Notes: generated from the letters alone by a model not told the origin. A stretch of 31,935 nt of DNA from Stentor coeruleus (GCA_001970955.1 MPUH01000848.1:1-31935); one strand, 5' to 3'; shown: positions 20,063 to 29,242, numbered from the stretch's first letter. Numbers and translations: made by a program.

Positions 20063-20893
20063 TTTTAAAAAGGTTTGTTTTTGAGGTTTTGGATTTGGAG
20101 TATTAGAAGATATGTTTTTTAGATTTGTGGATTGGAGATTTTGATTTTTATGAGAAGATTTTGGTTGATTGTATGTGAAATTTTTTGATTGAAGTTGTTA
20201 GAAATTTTTGTTAAATGTGGATTCGGTTTGAAATAAGGTTTAAAGGAGGATAAGGATTTTATTAGAATTAGGTGTAAGAAATTGTAATTTTTTCATATTT
20301 ACCTTTATAAAGTTCTACATCATTCGATTTGCTTCAATAAAATCCTATATCATTCAATTATCTTTAATAAAATCCTATTTTAATCAACTCCTCTCTTCTA
20401 CTTTTTTAATCATTTTTACTAATACAAAAATATATATCATAAACCCAAATACCTTTAAACATTTTTATTAATAAACCTTAAACATTAACCAAATCCACTA
20501 TTTTCTTATAAATAATCATAAAAACTACCTTATCTTTTAATAATAATCAAAAAACTTCAAAACTAAATTTATAAATTATTTCATCCAACAAATAAAAACA
20601 AGAAACTTTATCTAATTCCTCATTCAATTATACTTTCCAACCCTAGAAAACTTTCTCACAATCCTCTATTAAAAATTTCATTTATCTGAAAATATTTCTT
20701 ATAAAAAACTTCTAAAAAATCTTCCATTAAAGAAAACAAACTTATTTAAAACTAAAAAAGCGTAAAGTCTATATTTGAATTATGTTTATTATATTTAATA
20801 TTGAACTAAGTATAGTTAAACTAACGAAAGCAGGTAAATACAGATATGAAATAAATTAATGAATTCTATTCCACGAATTATAATAGCAGCTCA
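20063..20893. other. Divergent intergenic region
   Basis: It is G/T-rich to about 20290 (upstream of the - SHIPPO gene) and A/C-rich from there to about 20760 (upstream of the + orphan gene), so both promoters are C-rich on their coding strand. It holds a degenerate three-copy 30-nt repeat at 20306-20395. An ATG at 20859 opens a 31-codon frame that overlaps the orphan gene's start in another frame. Confidence 0.6.
20306..20395. repeat. Degenerate 30-nt repeat, three copies
   Basis: Units at 20306-20335, 20336-20365 and 20366-20395. The first two match at about 22 of 30 positions (shared TAAA..., CTA, ATCATTC). The third shares AATAAAATCCTAT with the second and then diverges. It lies in the A/C-rich zone between divergent genes. 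Confidence 0.6.
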
Positions 20894-21259
20894 ATGGAAA
20901 CAAAGTTCCTTTCAGTGTCGAATAAATCTTTCGACTACAAGCTCCCTTTAATAAAACAAACATATGGATATAACTATGCTAGCAACCCAATCTTCAGTAA
21001 AAACAAATACTTAAAACTTCAAAGCAGGGTTGATTTCAATACGACCTTTTCAAGCTTTTCAATCAAAGGCTTTGGTAATACAATTTCCAATATAAAAAGT
21101 AAAAAATACCTACTTAAGAAAAACTGCGCATCAACATACCACTTAAATTTCCCTAAAAACCATAGATTTCAATCTAGAAAAAAGGATAATCTTCAAGTGA
21201 CAAGCCTTGAAAACAAAAATGATGAAAAATTTGAACTAAGTGGCTGGGATGCTAATTAA
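20894..21259 (+). CDS. Orphan basic protein, 121 residues
   Basis: Starts METKFLSVSNKSFDYKLP and ends ELSGWDAN before TAA. It is rich in Lys, Asn, Ser and Phe, with no signal peptide, membrane span, repeat or known motif. Short clusters such as IKSKKYLLKK and PKNHRFQSRKK make it strongly basic, which would fit a microtubule- or nucleic-acid-associated protein, but that is a guess. Codon composition is like the neighbouring genes and G/T-rich DNA follows, supporting a real + gene. An upstream out-of-frame ATG (20859) could reduce its translation. Confidence 0.65.
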   Translation: METKFLSVSNKSFDYKLPLIKQTYGYNYASNPIFSKNKYLKLQSRVDFNTTFSSFSIKGFGNTISNIKSKKYLLKKNCASTYHLNFPKNHRFQSRKKDNLQVTSLENKNDEKFELSGWDAN

Positions 21260-22378
21260 AGCTTTCGCTTAAATAAAGTAGGAAAAGGTATATTTAAGTT
21301 ATAATGCAATATCAAATATTAGAATGATTATTTATATCTTTTTTAAATGAATATCTTATAAGAAATAAGCCATGAATAGATGTATATAAAAATGACTGAG
21401 AAAAATTGGAATTTGAAGTAAATTATAATTCTTTATAGGATATAGAATTGAAGGTAGGATAAAAACTGATGATGAGTTATTAGGGAAATAAAAGGATTAT
21501 ATAAGTAGATTGTTGAAAGTGAAATTAAAAGAGAAGATTATGAGGTTTTTATAATTTTTTGGCTTTTGGTATGTGTTGTTATGGAATAAAATATGTTTTA
21601 GGATACTTAAAGATGATGATTTTATTGCAAAGTTGGAATATGAAAATATGATAATTATGGGTTAAGATATTGCAAATAAGAGAAAATTGGAAGGTCTTAA
21701 GTTGTCATTTCCTTATATAATATATAATTATCCTATTTTTATACAGTAAAAAATCATGGCTTTAAGCATTTTTCAATATATAATACTACAATGGTTAATT
21801 TAATATTTTCATATAAATACATCTAATCAACGATTCTCTAGAAATAAAAACATCTTTCGACCATCACAAAATCCAATAAAAAAAAAATCCCATTCCTTTA
21901 AATTAATAAAATCCATACAATTTTTACATACCCAGTAATTTTCTTCCAGCCCACGCCAGTGGGCCTTTATCACTAAAACCCAATATCCACTCATCAACTC
22001 TATAAATATCCATTTCCCAGTCAACCTTCATTCTTTTCCTATAATAATTCCCTCTAGTTTATTTCCCTATAGCATTACAAAAACATTCTCAAAGGTGGCT
22101 CTACAATTTTAACACCCCCAAAGCTAATACTTCTTAAAAAAACTCAACAACATCATTATAATAATTATTAGCCCTTTTGTCTCACAAGTTCCTCAAATTC
22201 TTTCAAAAACTAAATCCAGACCTTAAGCCTCAGATAAAATCAATGTGTCCTCACCCCTAAAGCCTTAGACAAAAAATCCTGTGAAAAATCAAAAAAATAC
22301 TCGTATTTCATGTAAAATTTTTACCCGTGGAAAAAATCATGGAAAAATTCGCGGGTTTATAATAGTATCGCGGTAAAT
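21260..22378. other. Intergenic region between + genes
   Basis: It is G/T-rich to about 21700, then A/C-rich to 22378. This is the usual sequence of 3' flank followed by promoter side for two + genes. It contains a GC-rich perfect hairpin (21949-21964). A - strand frame at about 21827-22024 looks like stop-poor skewed DNA. Close to the next gene, ACCCG (22323-22327) and CGGGT (22352-22356) form a spaced inverted pair, followed by a seven-codon upstream ORF starting at 22339. Confidence 0.5.
21949..21964. other. GC-rich 6-bp hairpin
   Basis: GCCCAC-GCCA-GTGGGC is a perfect inverted repeat with a 4-nt loop, 13 of 16 bases G or C, in otherwise very AT-rich DNA upstream of the FYR-domain gene. 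It could be a protein-binding palindrome or an RNA hairpin. Confidence 0.6.
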
Positions 22379-23320
22379 ATGCCCAAAAGAAAGCACCAAA
22401 AAGACGATGATCAAACAAGAAAACGGCAATTTTTAGGGAGGTAAGATTTATTCAGAGTTGCAAACAGGTCAAAAGTAAAGCATGTAAAAGTTTTAAACAT
22501 AGGCGAACTAGTAGTCAAAGAAAACTGGTACAACGCTGGTTATATTTTCCCTAAAGGTTACTCAGCTTTAATCGAATACAAAGACATATCTGACCCAAAT
22601 ACTAAGTCTTTATATCTATGTGAAATTCTTGATGGAGGAATAAAGCCTTTATTTAGAATCACATCTGAGAAAACAGGAAGCATTTTTACCGGGAAATCCC
22701 CAACAGCTTGCTGGAAACAAATACTTGATCAGATAAATGAAACATTAAAAGCTAATAATCAACCAGTTGTAAAAACTCAAGTTGCAGGACCTGAATATTT
22801 TGGTTTAAATGACCCTGTAATAGTTACAGCAATTGAAGGTCTTGATCCAAAAAAACAATGCCAAATGTATTGGAGTGAAAAAGAAAAAATCCTTAAAGCA
22901 AGACATGAATATGAAGTTTCTCATTCTAAAGGTGAAAAAAAATCACGTAAACGTAAAGAGTCTTATGATGAACAAGTTAATTTAACTAATGAAGAAAGTT
23001 ATAAAGAAAGCTATACTGGTATATGGTCTAGTATACAAAGACAGGAAAGGTATATAAATAGATTGGCTAGTATGGGTCAAGAAGCAAGTTTTGAAGATGA
23101 TAATCCTATGGCTGATTATCGGGATCCTATAACTTTGCAAGATGTTGTTGTTCCAGCTTTATCACCTTATGGGCATGTTGCAGGGTATTATACTTGGACA
23201 CAAGCTTTACGTGAATCAGGAGGTAAATGTCCTTTTACTAAACAGCCACTTAGTATTGAAAGATTGATTAAACTTACAAAACAGAATTTTCATTTATATA
23301 AGGATAATATCATATTTTAG
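22379..23320 (+). CDS. FYRN/FYRC-domain protein with C-terminal U-box-like domain
   Basis: Two exons (22379-22440 and 22456-23320, 927 nt) separated by a 15-nt intron give 308 residues. After a basic N terminus comes an FYRN-like part (VVKENWYNAGYIFPKGYSAL, about 40-65). An FYRC-like part follows (LFRITSEKTGSIFTGKSPTACW...GPEYFGLNDPVIVTAIEGLDP, about 90-155). Paired FYR modules occur in TBRG1 and KMT2/trithorax-type chromatin proteins. The last 70 residues resemble a U-box: DPITLQDVVVPALSPYGHV, then a central Trp, CPFTKQPLS and a following Leu/Asn helix. U-boxes are E2-binding ubiquitin ligase domains. A nuclear ubiquitin ligase or chromatin adaptor is inferred. The intron and both domains support the model. 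Confidence 0.85.
22441..22455 (+). other. 15-nt intron of FYR-domain gene
   Basis: GTAAGATTTATTCAG. Unspliced, the frame stops immediately at its TAA. Splicing joins GGG-AG to A-GTT-GCA and runs into the FYRN domain. Confidence 0.95.
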
Positions 23321-23512
23321 GATAAGTTTAAGTAAAGATGTTTTTTCAAATGAAAATAAGTTTGATATTTAGAGAGTTTTTGGTTGGGGCTGTGGAAATG
23401 AGAGGCTAAGGTAGAATTAGGAATAATTTGTGGGTATATGACGATTTTTATGTGGTTTTTGGTTTATATTTTGGAAGTTGAGTTATTATAATATACAGAC
23501 ACTGCATTTTAA

Positions 23513-25555
23513 ATGGACTCACGCTATGGCAACTATTTCAATCAAATGAACCCAGAATATATGACCTTACAAGCAAACTACCTTCGCATGCTCGCTGATT
23601 ATCTAAACAAAGTCCAGCCCGACGAATCAAAAATCATTGAGCCAATCCAAGACCAAGAAGAAAACATATTAGAAAAATCCCTTCAAGCCGAAAGTATATT
23701 TCTACACAACGACCAATCCGATCTCGATACCCAGCCAATAGAAAACTCAACAAAAGAAATCTTATCCTTCTCCCCTCCACCGAAAAACACATTTTTAAAC
23801 GACACCCAAGAGGACAATTTTTTTGAAAAATCCTTACAAAACTCATCATTTGCTAAAGAAATCGCTGAAATCCCATCATTTCGCAAAAAAAAAGGAGAAC
23901 TTGTCGAGTTGGATTTCGACATCAAAGTTCCAAAAAAGCTTCAAAAAACTAACACAAATAGTATTGAAGAAGTGCCAATAAAATCATCAAGTGTTCCTTT
24001 TGAACAATTGGTAGAAAGAGAATTAAAAAAGTATCAAAAACCCCCTGGGCTTATAACAGAACCAGCTATTCCTCCAAGAATTAAAGCGGAAAAAACCCAA
24101 GGAAGATACTCTGTTGAAGAAATGCCTTTAAAAATGAACACTGAAGAAAGTATTATGTTTACAGATCCTGATCAAGATAGTCAACGAAGACATTCGTATT
24201 TAAGGAGGAAAAGCAAAAAAATCATTTCTGAGAAAAAAATTGTGAAAGGGAAGGAATTTGATGATTTAGAAATAGAAGATAATGAGAAATCCACAATAAC
24301 TCAGATGTCGCCCAGTAACAAAACTGGTTTTCTTAAGAGAGGTGAAGGGAAACTATGCACAAATNGGAAGGAATTTGATGATTTAGAAATAGAAGATAAT
24401 GAGAAATCCACAATAACTCAGATGTCGCCTAGTAACAAAACTGGTTTTCTTAAGAGAGGTGAAGGGAAACTATGCACAAATACTAAAGTGACACCGAAAA
24501 ATGCAAATTCTGCGAATAGTAGCAAGATAATGTTTTCAGATAAAAATGATCTTTATTCTGAGGCTGTATTAGAAAAAGATGATATAAATGAAAAAACTTT
24601 ATATTTGAATGAACAAATTCAGCATTATAATAGTGAAAATGCTAAACTTCAGCGTCTGATTCGTGAAGGTGAAGAGAAAAAAAGAAAACTTGATAAAGAC
24701 AAACATGATTTTTTTAAAGAAAAAGACCGATGCCAAGAAGAGTTTGAGAAATGGAAACAAGAAGAGTTGGAAAAAATTAAAAAAGACCGTCAAGCTTTAG
24801 AGAAAAAGCTCAAACTCCAAAACAAGGAAAAAGAAGAAATCCAATTCCTAAAAAGCAAAATATCAGAACTGCAACAAAAACTAAAAAACCAAGAAGAACT
24901 TCATATAAAAACCATAGAAGATTATGAACATCAACTAAATATATTAAAAACCTCAAATGAATATGAGAAATCCTCATCAGAAAACAACTACAAACAAGAA
25001 GAAAAAGCAGAAGAATCTTTAGAATACTGCGAAACACCAGAAGAAAGCGAAGAGTCAGAAAAAAACGACATTTTTGAACCAGAATATAGGCCAAAAGCAG
25101 GGAAAAAAGAAGAATATTTCGCCAACGGGATAAAAAAAGAAACTTATCCTGATGGTTATTCAATAGTATATTTTAAAAACAAGGATGTAAAACAGAATTT
25201 CCCTGATGGTCGAACAATTTATTATTATGCTGAAGCAAATACTTCACAAACTACATTTCCTGATGGTCTTCAGCTTTTTAAATTTTCAAGTGGGCAGATT
25301 GAGAAACATTTTCTTGATGGGACTAAGGAAATATCATTTCCTGATGGTACGGTTAAGTGTATATTCACTGATGGACAAGAAGAAAGTGTATTCCCTGATG
25401 GAACTGTACAAACTTTAGATAGCAAAGGAATTAAATATATTGAGTTTGTCAATGGGCAGAAAGATACAATTTACCCGAATGGGGTAAAGATTAGGAAATA
25501 TCCTGATGGAAGAGTCAAGAAAATCATGCCTGATGGGAAGATAATTGAACAATAA
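23513..25555 (+). CDS. SAS4: CPAP/SAS-4 (CENPJ) homolog with TCP10 G-box domain
   Basis: A 680-residue frame as assembled. The N-terminal 240 residues are low-complexity and charged. Residues about 355-500 are a strong Lys/Glu-rich coiled coil. Residues about 531-680 form the TCP10/G-box domain: about ten beta-repeats marked by (F/Y)-P-D-G (YPDG, FPDG, FPDG, FLDG, FPDG, FTDG, FPDG, YPNG, YPDG, MPDG). This domain defines CPAP/SAS-4/CENPJ, which binds STIL/Ana2 and sets centriole length; in ciliates it should act in basal-body assembly. I do not recognise a PN2-3 tubulin-binding motif. An N at 24365 (residue 285) sits between two 116-nt near-identical copies, so the true length may be 641 residues if the duplication is an assembly error. 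The start ATG follows A/C-poor leader DNA. Confidence 0.92.
   Translation: MDSRYGNYFNQMNPEYMTLQANYLRMLADYLNKVQPDESKIIEPIQDQEENILEKSLQAESIFLHNDQSDLDTQPIENSTKEILSFSPPPKNTFLNDTQEDNFFEKSLQNSSFAKEIAEIPSFRKKKGELVELDFDIKVPKKLQKTNTNSIEEVPIKSSSVPFEQLVERELKKYQKPPGLITEPAIPPRIKAEKTQGRYSVEEMPLKMNTEESIMFTDPDQDSQRRHSYLRRKSKKIISEKKIVKGKEFDDLEIEDNEKSTITQMSPSNKTGFLKRGEGKLCTNXKEFDDLEIEDNEKSTITQMSPSNKTGFLKRGEGKLCTNTKVTPKNANSANSSKIMFSDKNDLYSEAVLEKDDINEKTLYLNEQIQHYNSENAKLQRLIREGEEKKRKLDKDKHDFFKEKDRCQEEFEKWKQEELEKIKKDRQALEKKLKLQNKEKEEIQFLKSKISELQQKLKNQEELHIKTIEDYEHQLNILKTSNEYEKSSSENNYKQEEKAEESLEYCETPEESEESEKNDIFEPEYRPKAGKKEEYFANGIKKETYPDGYSIVYFKNKDVKQNFPDGRTIYYYAEANTSQTTFPDGLQLFKFSSGQIEKHFLDGTKEISFPDGTVKCIFTDGQEESVFPDGTVQTLDSKGIKYIEFVNGQKDTIYPNGVKIRKYPDGRVKKIMPDGKIIEQ
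24249..24481 (+). repeat. 117-nt direct duplication around a single N
   Basis: 24249-24364 and 24366-24481 are identical except C at 24313 versus T at 24430, separated only by N at 24365. The spacing is 117 nt, a multiple of three, so the CPAP frame stays open. A lone N between near-identical flanks is typical of contigs joined without merging their overlap, but a collapsed real tandem repeat is also possible. Confidence 0.95.
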
Positions 25556-26295
25556 TATAAAGTAAGGATAATTTTTTTGTGATGGGTTTTGAGATATTAA
25601 GTATTTTATTTAGGTTTTTGTAATAATAAATTTGATTTGTAGATAATTATTTAGTTTTTGGAGTATATGATTTGAATTGTTTTGTAGTGAAAAAAGTTTT
25701 GATTTTTTGAAGGGTTTATTGATTTTTATAATAATTTATTTGGATTTTTATAGAAGTTAGTTGGCAATGCTTATTTGTTTAAAATGAGCAAATAATATTT
25801 TCTGTAAATCTTGGAATTCTTCCATATATTAGTTAATTGCATAGATATATAATGATTATACTAAATGGATTTTATGATAGTGAAATTTTTAAGAATTAAA
25901 TAAAGGTGAAATATATAATATTGTAGGAATATACTTTATTTCAAAGCATATAGTGACTAAAATAATTTAGCAAAATTGTCACTATAAATTACAAATTACA
26001 TTGAAATTATCTATTCATCATGCTTACATTTACAACTATAACTAACAAGATTACAAATAATATAAATTCATCTTATAACTAATCACCTTCAAATTCACAA
26101 GTAATTTCCCAAAAAAATCCAAAGTTAGATTTATGATTTCTCATATTTAAAGTCTGTTACCAAAGTAATCAAATATGTCTACATTTTCACTGATAGCTAT
26201 TTATATTCCTTTTACAGCTACTTTTTATTACTTATTTTATAAAATTTAAGTCTACAACTTACAAAAATTATATTCTTATACGATTTATAAAACTT
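25556..26295. other. Intergenic region between + genes
   Basis: G/T-rich to about 25780, then AT-rich, then A/C-rich from about 25970 to 26295. This matches a 3' flank followed by a promoter side. No ORF, RNA gene or repeat is visible. Confidence 0.65.
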
Positions 26296-27549
26296 ATGGA
26301 TATAATGTCAGATTCTAAATGCTTTCTTTGGCCTAAGTGTACAAATATACCCACGCATTTGTGTGAATGCTCCCACGAAACTCAGTTTATTTGCAAATCC
26401 CATAGATATAAATATACTCAAGAGTTTTCTCATAAGCTCATCAAATTTCAGAAAGATTTATCTTCAAAAAAAACTCAGGCTGAATTTCTCAAGAACTTAG
26501 AGTTAAAACTTGAAGAAATCGATAGTATTTTAGACATTAATATCAATAAACTGAAAATTGTCTTTGATGATATTAGAAAAGCTTACAGGCAGTATATAGA
26601 AAATTTCATACTTCAAGCAAATAACGATATCAAAACTATCATAAAAAACATAATTTCATCGAACAAAATTAAGATTGAAAACTATAATATGCTGAAAAAC
26701 TTTAAAAAAGGATGCTTTGTTTATGATATTCAACCATTTATCAATGCGATAATTTCAAGTTTAAAATATAATTTCCAAGATGCTAAAATAATGGGAATAG
26801 AAGAAAAAGAAAATGTTTATAAAGAAATAGAGGTAATATCTAAAAAACTTGATGAATCTTTACTTGAAATCCAAAGATTAAAAAAAGAAAATGCTGCTTT
26901 AGTTGCTGAAAATTTGAAGCTTAAACCTAAAGTTTCAACTGCAAACTCATACATGGGAATACCACAAAAAAGCATAAGTACTGCTAATATTGTTAATAAA
27001 AACATTGTTGAAGAAAAAAAAATTCAAGTTAATCAACATCAATCTAAAAATTCTGTCGAACCTAGTAAATCTAATACATATAATGTAGATGAATTGCCAC
27101 TGGCTAAGCAAACTTATGGGTTTACAGAGGAAGAAGTTAATGAGATTAAGGAGGCTTTTGATTTATTTGATTATGATAGTTCTGGATTTATAGAAATAAT
27201 AGAAATTTTGCCTATCATTAAAGACAAAAGTAAATCAGCTTACAATAATCTTATTGAACTACAAAAAAATGGCCTTAAAGAAATATACTTTGATACATTT
27301 TTAAAAGCATGTGGAACTAATTATAATAAAGGCACACGCCAATATTCTGATGAAGTATTTAATAACTTCTGTGATGAAACAACTGGAAAAATTACTTTAA
27401 AAAGTTTAAAAAAAGTTGCTCAAGAACTTGGAGAAAATCTTACTGATGAAGAATTGATTGATATTATTAAAAGTCATGATTCAGATGGAGACGGCCAATT
27501 AAGCATAGATGAATTTTATACTGTAATGTCTAGGAATCATAGAAATTAA
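26296..27549 (+). CDS. Zinc-finger/coiled-coil protein with C-terminal centrin-like module
   Basis: A 417-residue protein (M1 or M4 could be the start). Residues 9-36 hold Cys and His spaced as in a B-box-like finger (C9, C15, C23, C25, C33, H36). A coiled coil follows at about 45-215, broken near 150. After a Ser/Asn-rich linker, residues 277-417 resemble centrin: TEEEVNEIKEAFDLFDYDSS at EF1 (loop from D292), a degenerate EF2, an EF3-like loop starting at C359 in place of Asp, and LKKVAQELGENLTDEELIDI with EF4 loop DSDGDGQLSIDE (395-406). The EF3-EF4 linker matches centrin closely. EF1 and EF4 look able to bind Ca2+. A cytoskeletal or basal-body calcium sensor with oligomerising coil is inferred. 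Confidence 0.88.
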   Translation: MDIMSDSKCFLWPKCTNIPTHLCECSHETQFICKSHRYKYTQEFSHKLIKFQKDLSSKKTQAEFLKNLELKLEEIDSILDININKLKIVFDDIRKAYRQYIENFILQANNDIKTIIKNIISSNKIKIENYNMLKNFKKGCFVYDIQPFINAIISSLKYNFQDAKIMGIEEKENVYKEIEVISKKLDESLLEIQRLKKENAALVAENLKLKPKVSTANSYMGIPQKSISTANIVNKNIVEEKKIQVNQHQSKNSVEPSKSNTYNVDELPLAKQTYGFTEEEVNEIKEAFDLFDYDSSGFIEIIEILPIIKDKSKSAYNNLIELQKNGLKEIYFDTFLKACGTNYNKGTRQYSDEVFNNFCDETTGKITLKSLKKVAQELGENLTDEELIDIIKSHDSDGDGQLSIDEFYTVMSRNHRN

Positions 27550-27821
27550 AATCTAGATAATACTTTATTGAGATAATCTTGTAAGATTGTAGAATAAGTT
27601 TCTGTAATTTACTATTGATACTAAATTAAGCTTACTAATTCAAATTATTTATCTTAAATACTATTGTAATTATTATCCTAATATTTACTTATATAAACTT
27701 TCACCATAACTGATTTTAATCTATTACAATCAGCCTTATATATAAACCATAAAATCCTATTGCTTCAAATATCATAAATATTAAAAACAATTTCTAGTTC
27801 CTTTTTTTATGAAAGACAAGA

Positions 27822-27985
27822 CTAATCTTGAGTAGCAGCAAGAAATGTGCATAAATTTATCATACCATCACCTCACAATCAAAATTTTTCATCATCTTGT
27901 TAACACTTACTTGAGCTGGTATTCCAATCATATTCTATTCAATTTCATCTCCATTTTTATCAAGATTTATAACATATTACTAAGT
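27822..27985 (-). pseudogene. Decayed EF-hand pair (CDPK/calmodulin-like), fragment B
   Basis: On the - strand one frame reads NLDKNGDEIE, an in-frame TAG, then NMIGIPAQVSVNKMMKNFDC. After a one-base shift it reads GDGMINLCTFLAATQD and ends in TAG. The second part is a clear EF-hand loop (D-C-x-G-D-G-x-I) followed by F-L-A-A-T, typical of the second EF-hand of calcium-dependent protein kinases. The first part is an EF-hand loop missing one Gly. Stops and a frameshift make it non-functional. The source may be a CDPK or a related EF-hand protein. Confidence 0.6.
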
Positions 27986-28177
27986 TTTGGCATTTCAATC
28001 ATTCCATAACTTGATTAGAAATAAAAGAAAAATTTAAGATATTAATTAAGGGCTTGAAAGGATATTTTTTTCTGTAGGTTGGCCTTTAGGTTTTTTTTTA
28101 TTAACAGAAAATATTAAATAATTAATGAAATACTAGTAATGCAGTATTAATTATTATCAAATTTGCATTGTTTTTTA

Positions 28178-28372
28178 ACTGATAAAATCTTATCAATCTA
28201 CTTCTTTTACTTCAATATTTTTATCTAGCTTAATCATTTCTTATAATTTGTCTTCTAAAACTTGAATTGATGTATTGTTCTTTGGTTTTTAGTTATAAAT
28301 TTAATTTATTTCTGATTATTCATAGCACATAAAGTAGCTGAAATTAATATATAAAACTTTACCCCTTGATGA
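28178..28372 (-). pseudogene. Decayed EF-hand segment, fragment A
   Basis: On the - strand, upstream of fragment B, a frame gives ISATLCAMNNQK followed by a stop. Another frame gives SIQVLEDKL, TAA, EMIKLDKNIEVKEVD, TGA, TAA, DFIS. These fit the end of EF2 (F-I-x-A-T-L) and a degenerate EF4 (M-I-K-x-x-D-K-N...E-V-D-x-x-D-F-I) of a CDPK-type C terminus. The order relative to fragment B (EF2/EF4 before EF1/EF2) suggests two decayed tandem copies. It is weaker than fragment B. Confidence 0.42.
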
Positions 28373-28675
28373 ACTCCAACAAAATTCAAAATAGGCTATC
28401 TTTCACAAGCAAATTTTAATAAAATATAACCAGCCTTAAAGAGTTTAAAAATTATCTCAAACAAAACCCGAGTCCTAATCCATTTTTTTATAATAAAATA
28501 TTTATTCTTCATCTTATACTCAGCATAAACACAATTAAATTCCTTATATCTTAACATAATATTCTCAACAAATACAATAAACTAACACCCTACATTTCCA
28601 ATATACCATGACAATAAAAAAATCTCTTAAAAAACCATAATCAAAATTTAACTATTTCTTACCAAAAAAACCCTA

Positions 28676-29242
28676 TTATTGATTCTTTTTTTGTTTGACC
28701 TTCTGAGCTTCTTCTAACACCTCACAATAACTAGCATCTGTAGCAAGTGATTTATTTATAACATAAAGCACATCTTTTATATAAGGGACCTTTCCTGACC
28801 CTATTTCATTTGACAACATATATTCATGTGGGTAGCTTTGATAAGCAATTTCAACTCCACAATCCCCACAATTCCATTTCCATTGTTGTTCAATACCATT
28901 TTCCCTTCTAATCCTCATACTTTCTCCTTTTTTCATATACTTACAAAATTGGTTTTCATAGTCAATAATAAGCGCTAAATCAGCTCTTCGTCTTTTAGCT
29001 TCAGCTAAGTTTTTATTAGTTACAAGTACATGATATCCACATAATGAACAATAATATTGATAAAGTCCTGGAGCTTTTGATAACTCAGAGTCTTCTGATG
29101 TATAATTTTTCAGTTTAACTCTACCTATTGAATCTTCAACTATTTCATATTCACGGTCTTGTGACTGGCGTTGGATATTCGCAATTGTGATTGGGTCAAC
29201 TTCTTTAGGGCCTGAGGTCGGTAAGATGTTATTTCCAAACAT
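28676..29242 (-). CDS. STEEP1: STEEP1 (CXorf56/UPF0428) homolog
   Basis: A 188-residue protein. The conserved core begins GLYQYYCSLCGYHVLV (C65, C68), continues with LAEAKRRRADLALIID and RRENGIEQQWKWNCGDCGVE (C125, C128), and ends IAYQSYPHE. Two CxxC pairs, the arginine-rich RRADLALIID stretch and the R-R-x-x-G-I-E-x-Q motif match the STEEP1 (STING ER-exit protein, CXorf56) family. That family is found widely in eukaryotes and so has an older role than STING traffic, probably in ER membrane or spliceosome-linked processes. Zinc binding by the four cysteines is likely. It lies 52 nt downstream of the next - strand gene, a tight head-to-tail spacing. Confidence 0.88.
   Translation of the reverse strand: MFGNNILPTSGPKEVDPITIANIQRQSQDREYEIVEDSIGRVKLKNYTSEDSELSKAPGLYQYYCSLCGYHVLVTNKNLAEAKRRRADLALIIDYENQFCKYMKKGESMRIRRENGIEQQWKWNCGDCGVEIAYQSYPHEYMLSNEIGSGKVPYIKDVLYVINKSLATDASYCEVLEEAQKVKQKKNQ

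Larger units (their letters stand above)
27550..28675. other. Convergent intergenic region containing EF-hand remnants
   Basis: This lies between the centrin-like + gene and the - STEEP1 gene. It is mixed to about 27700 and A/C-rich at its right end. Two decayed EF-hand fragments lie on the - strand (listed separately). An 11-nt telomere-like match sits at 28582-28592. No intact gene is visible. Confidence 0.6.

Noticed and set aside
21827..22024. - strand open frame with several Trp and Cys
   Set aside because: It lies in the A/C-rich promoter-side zone of the FYR gene, where opposite-strand frames are open by composition. No recognisable domain.
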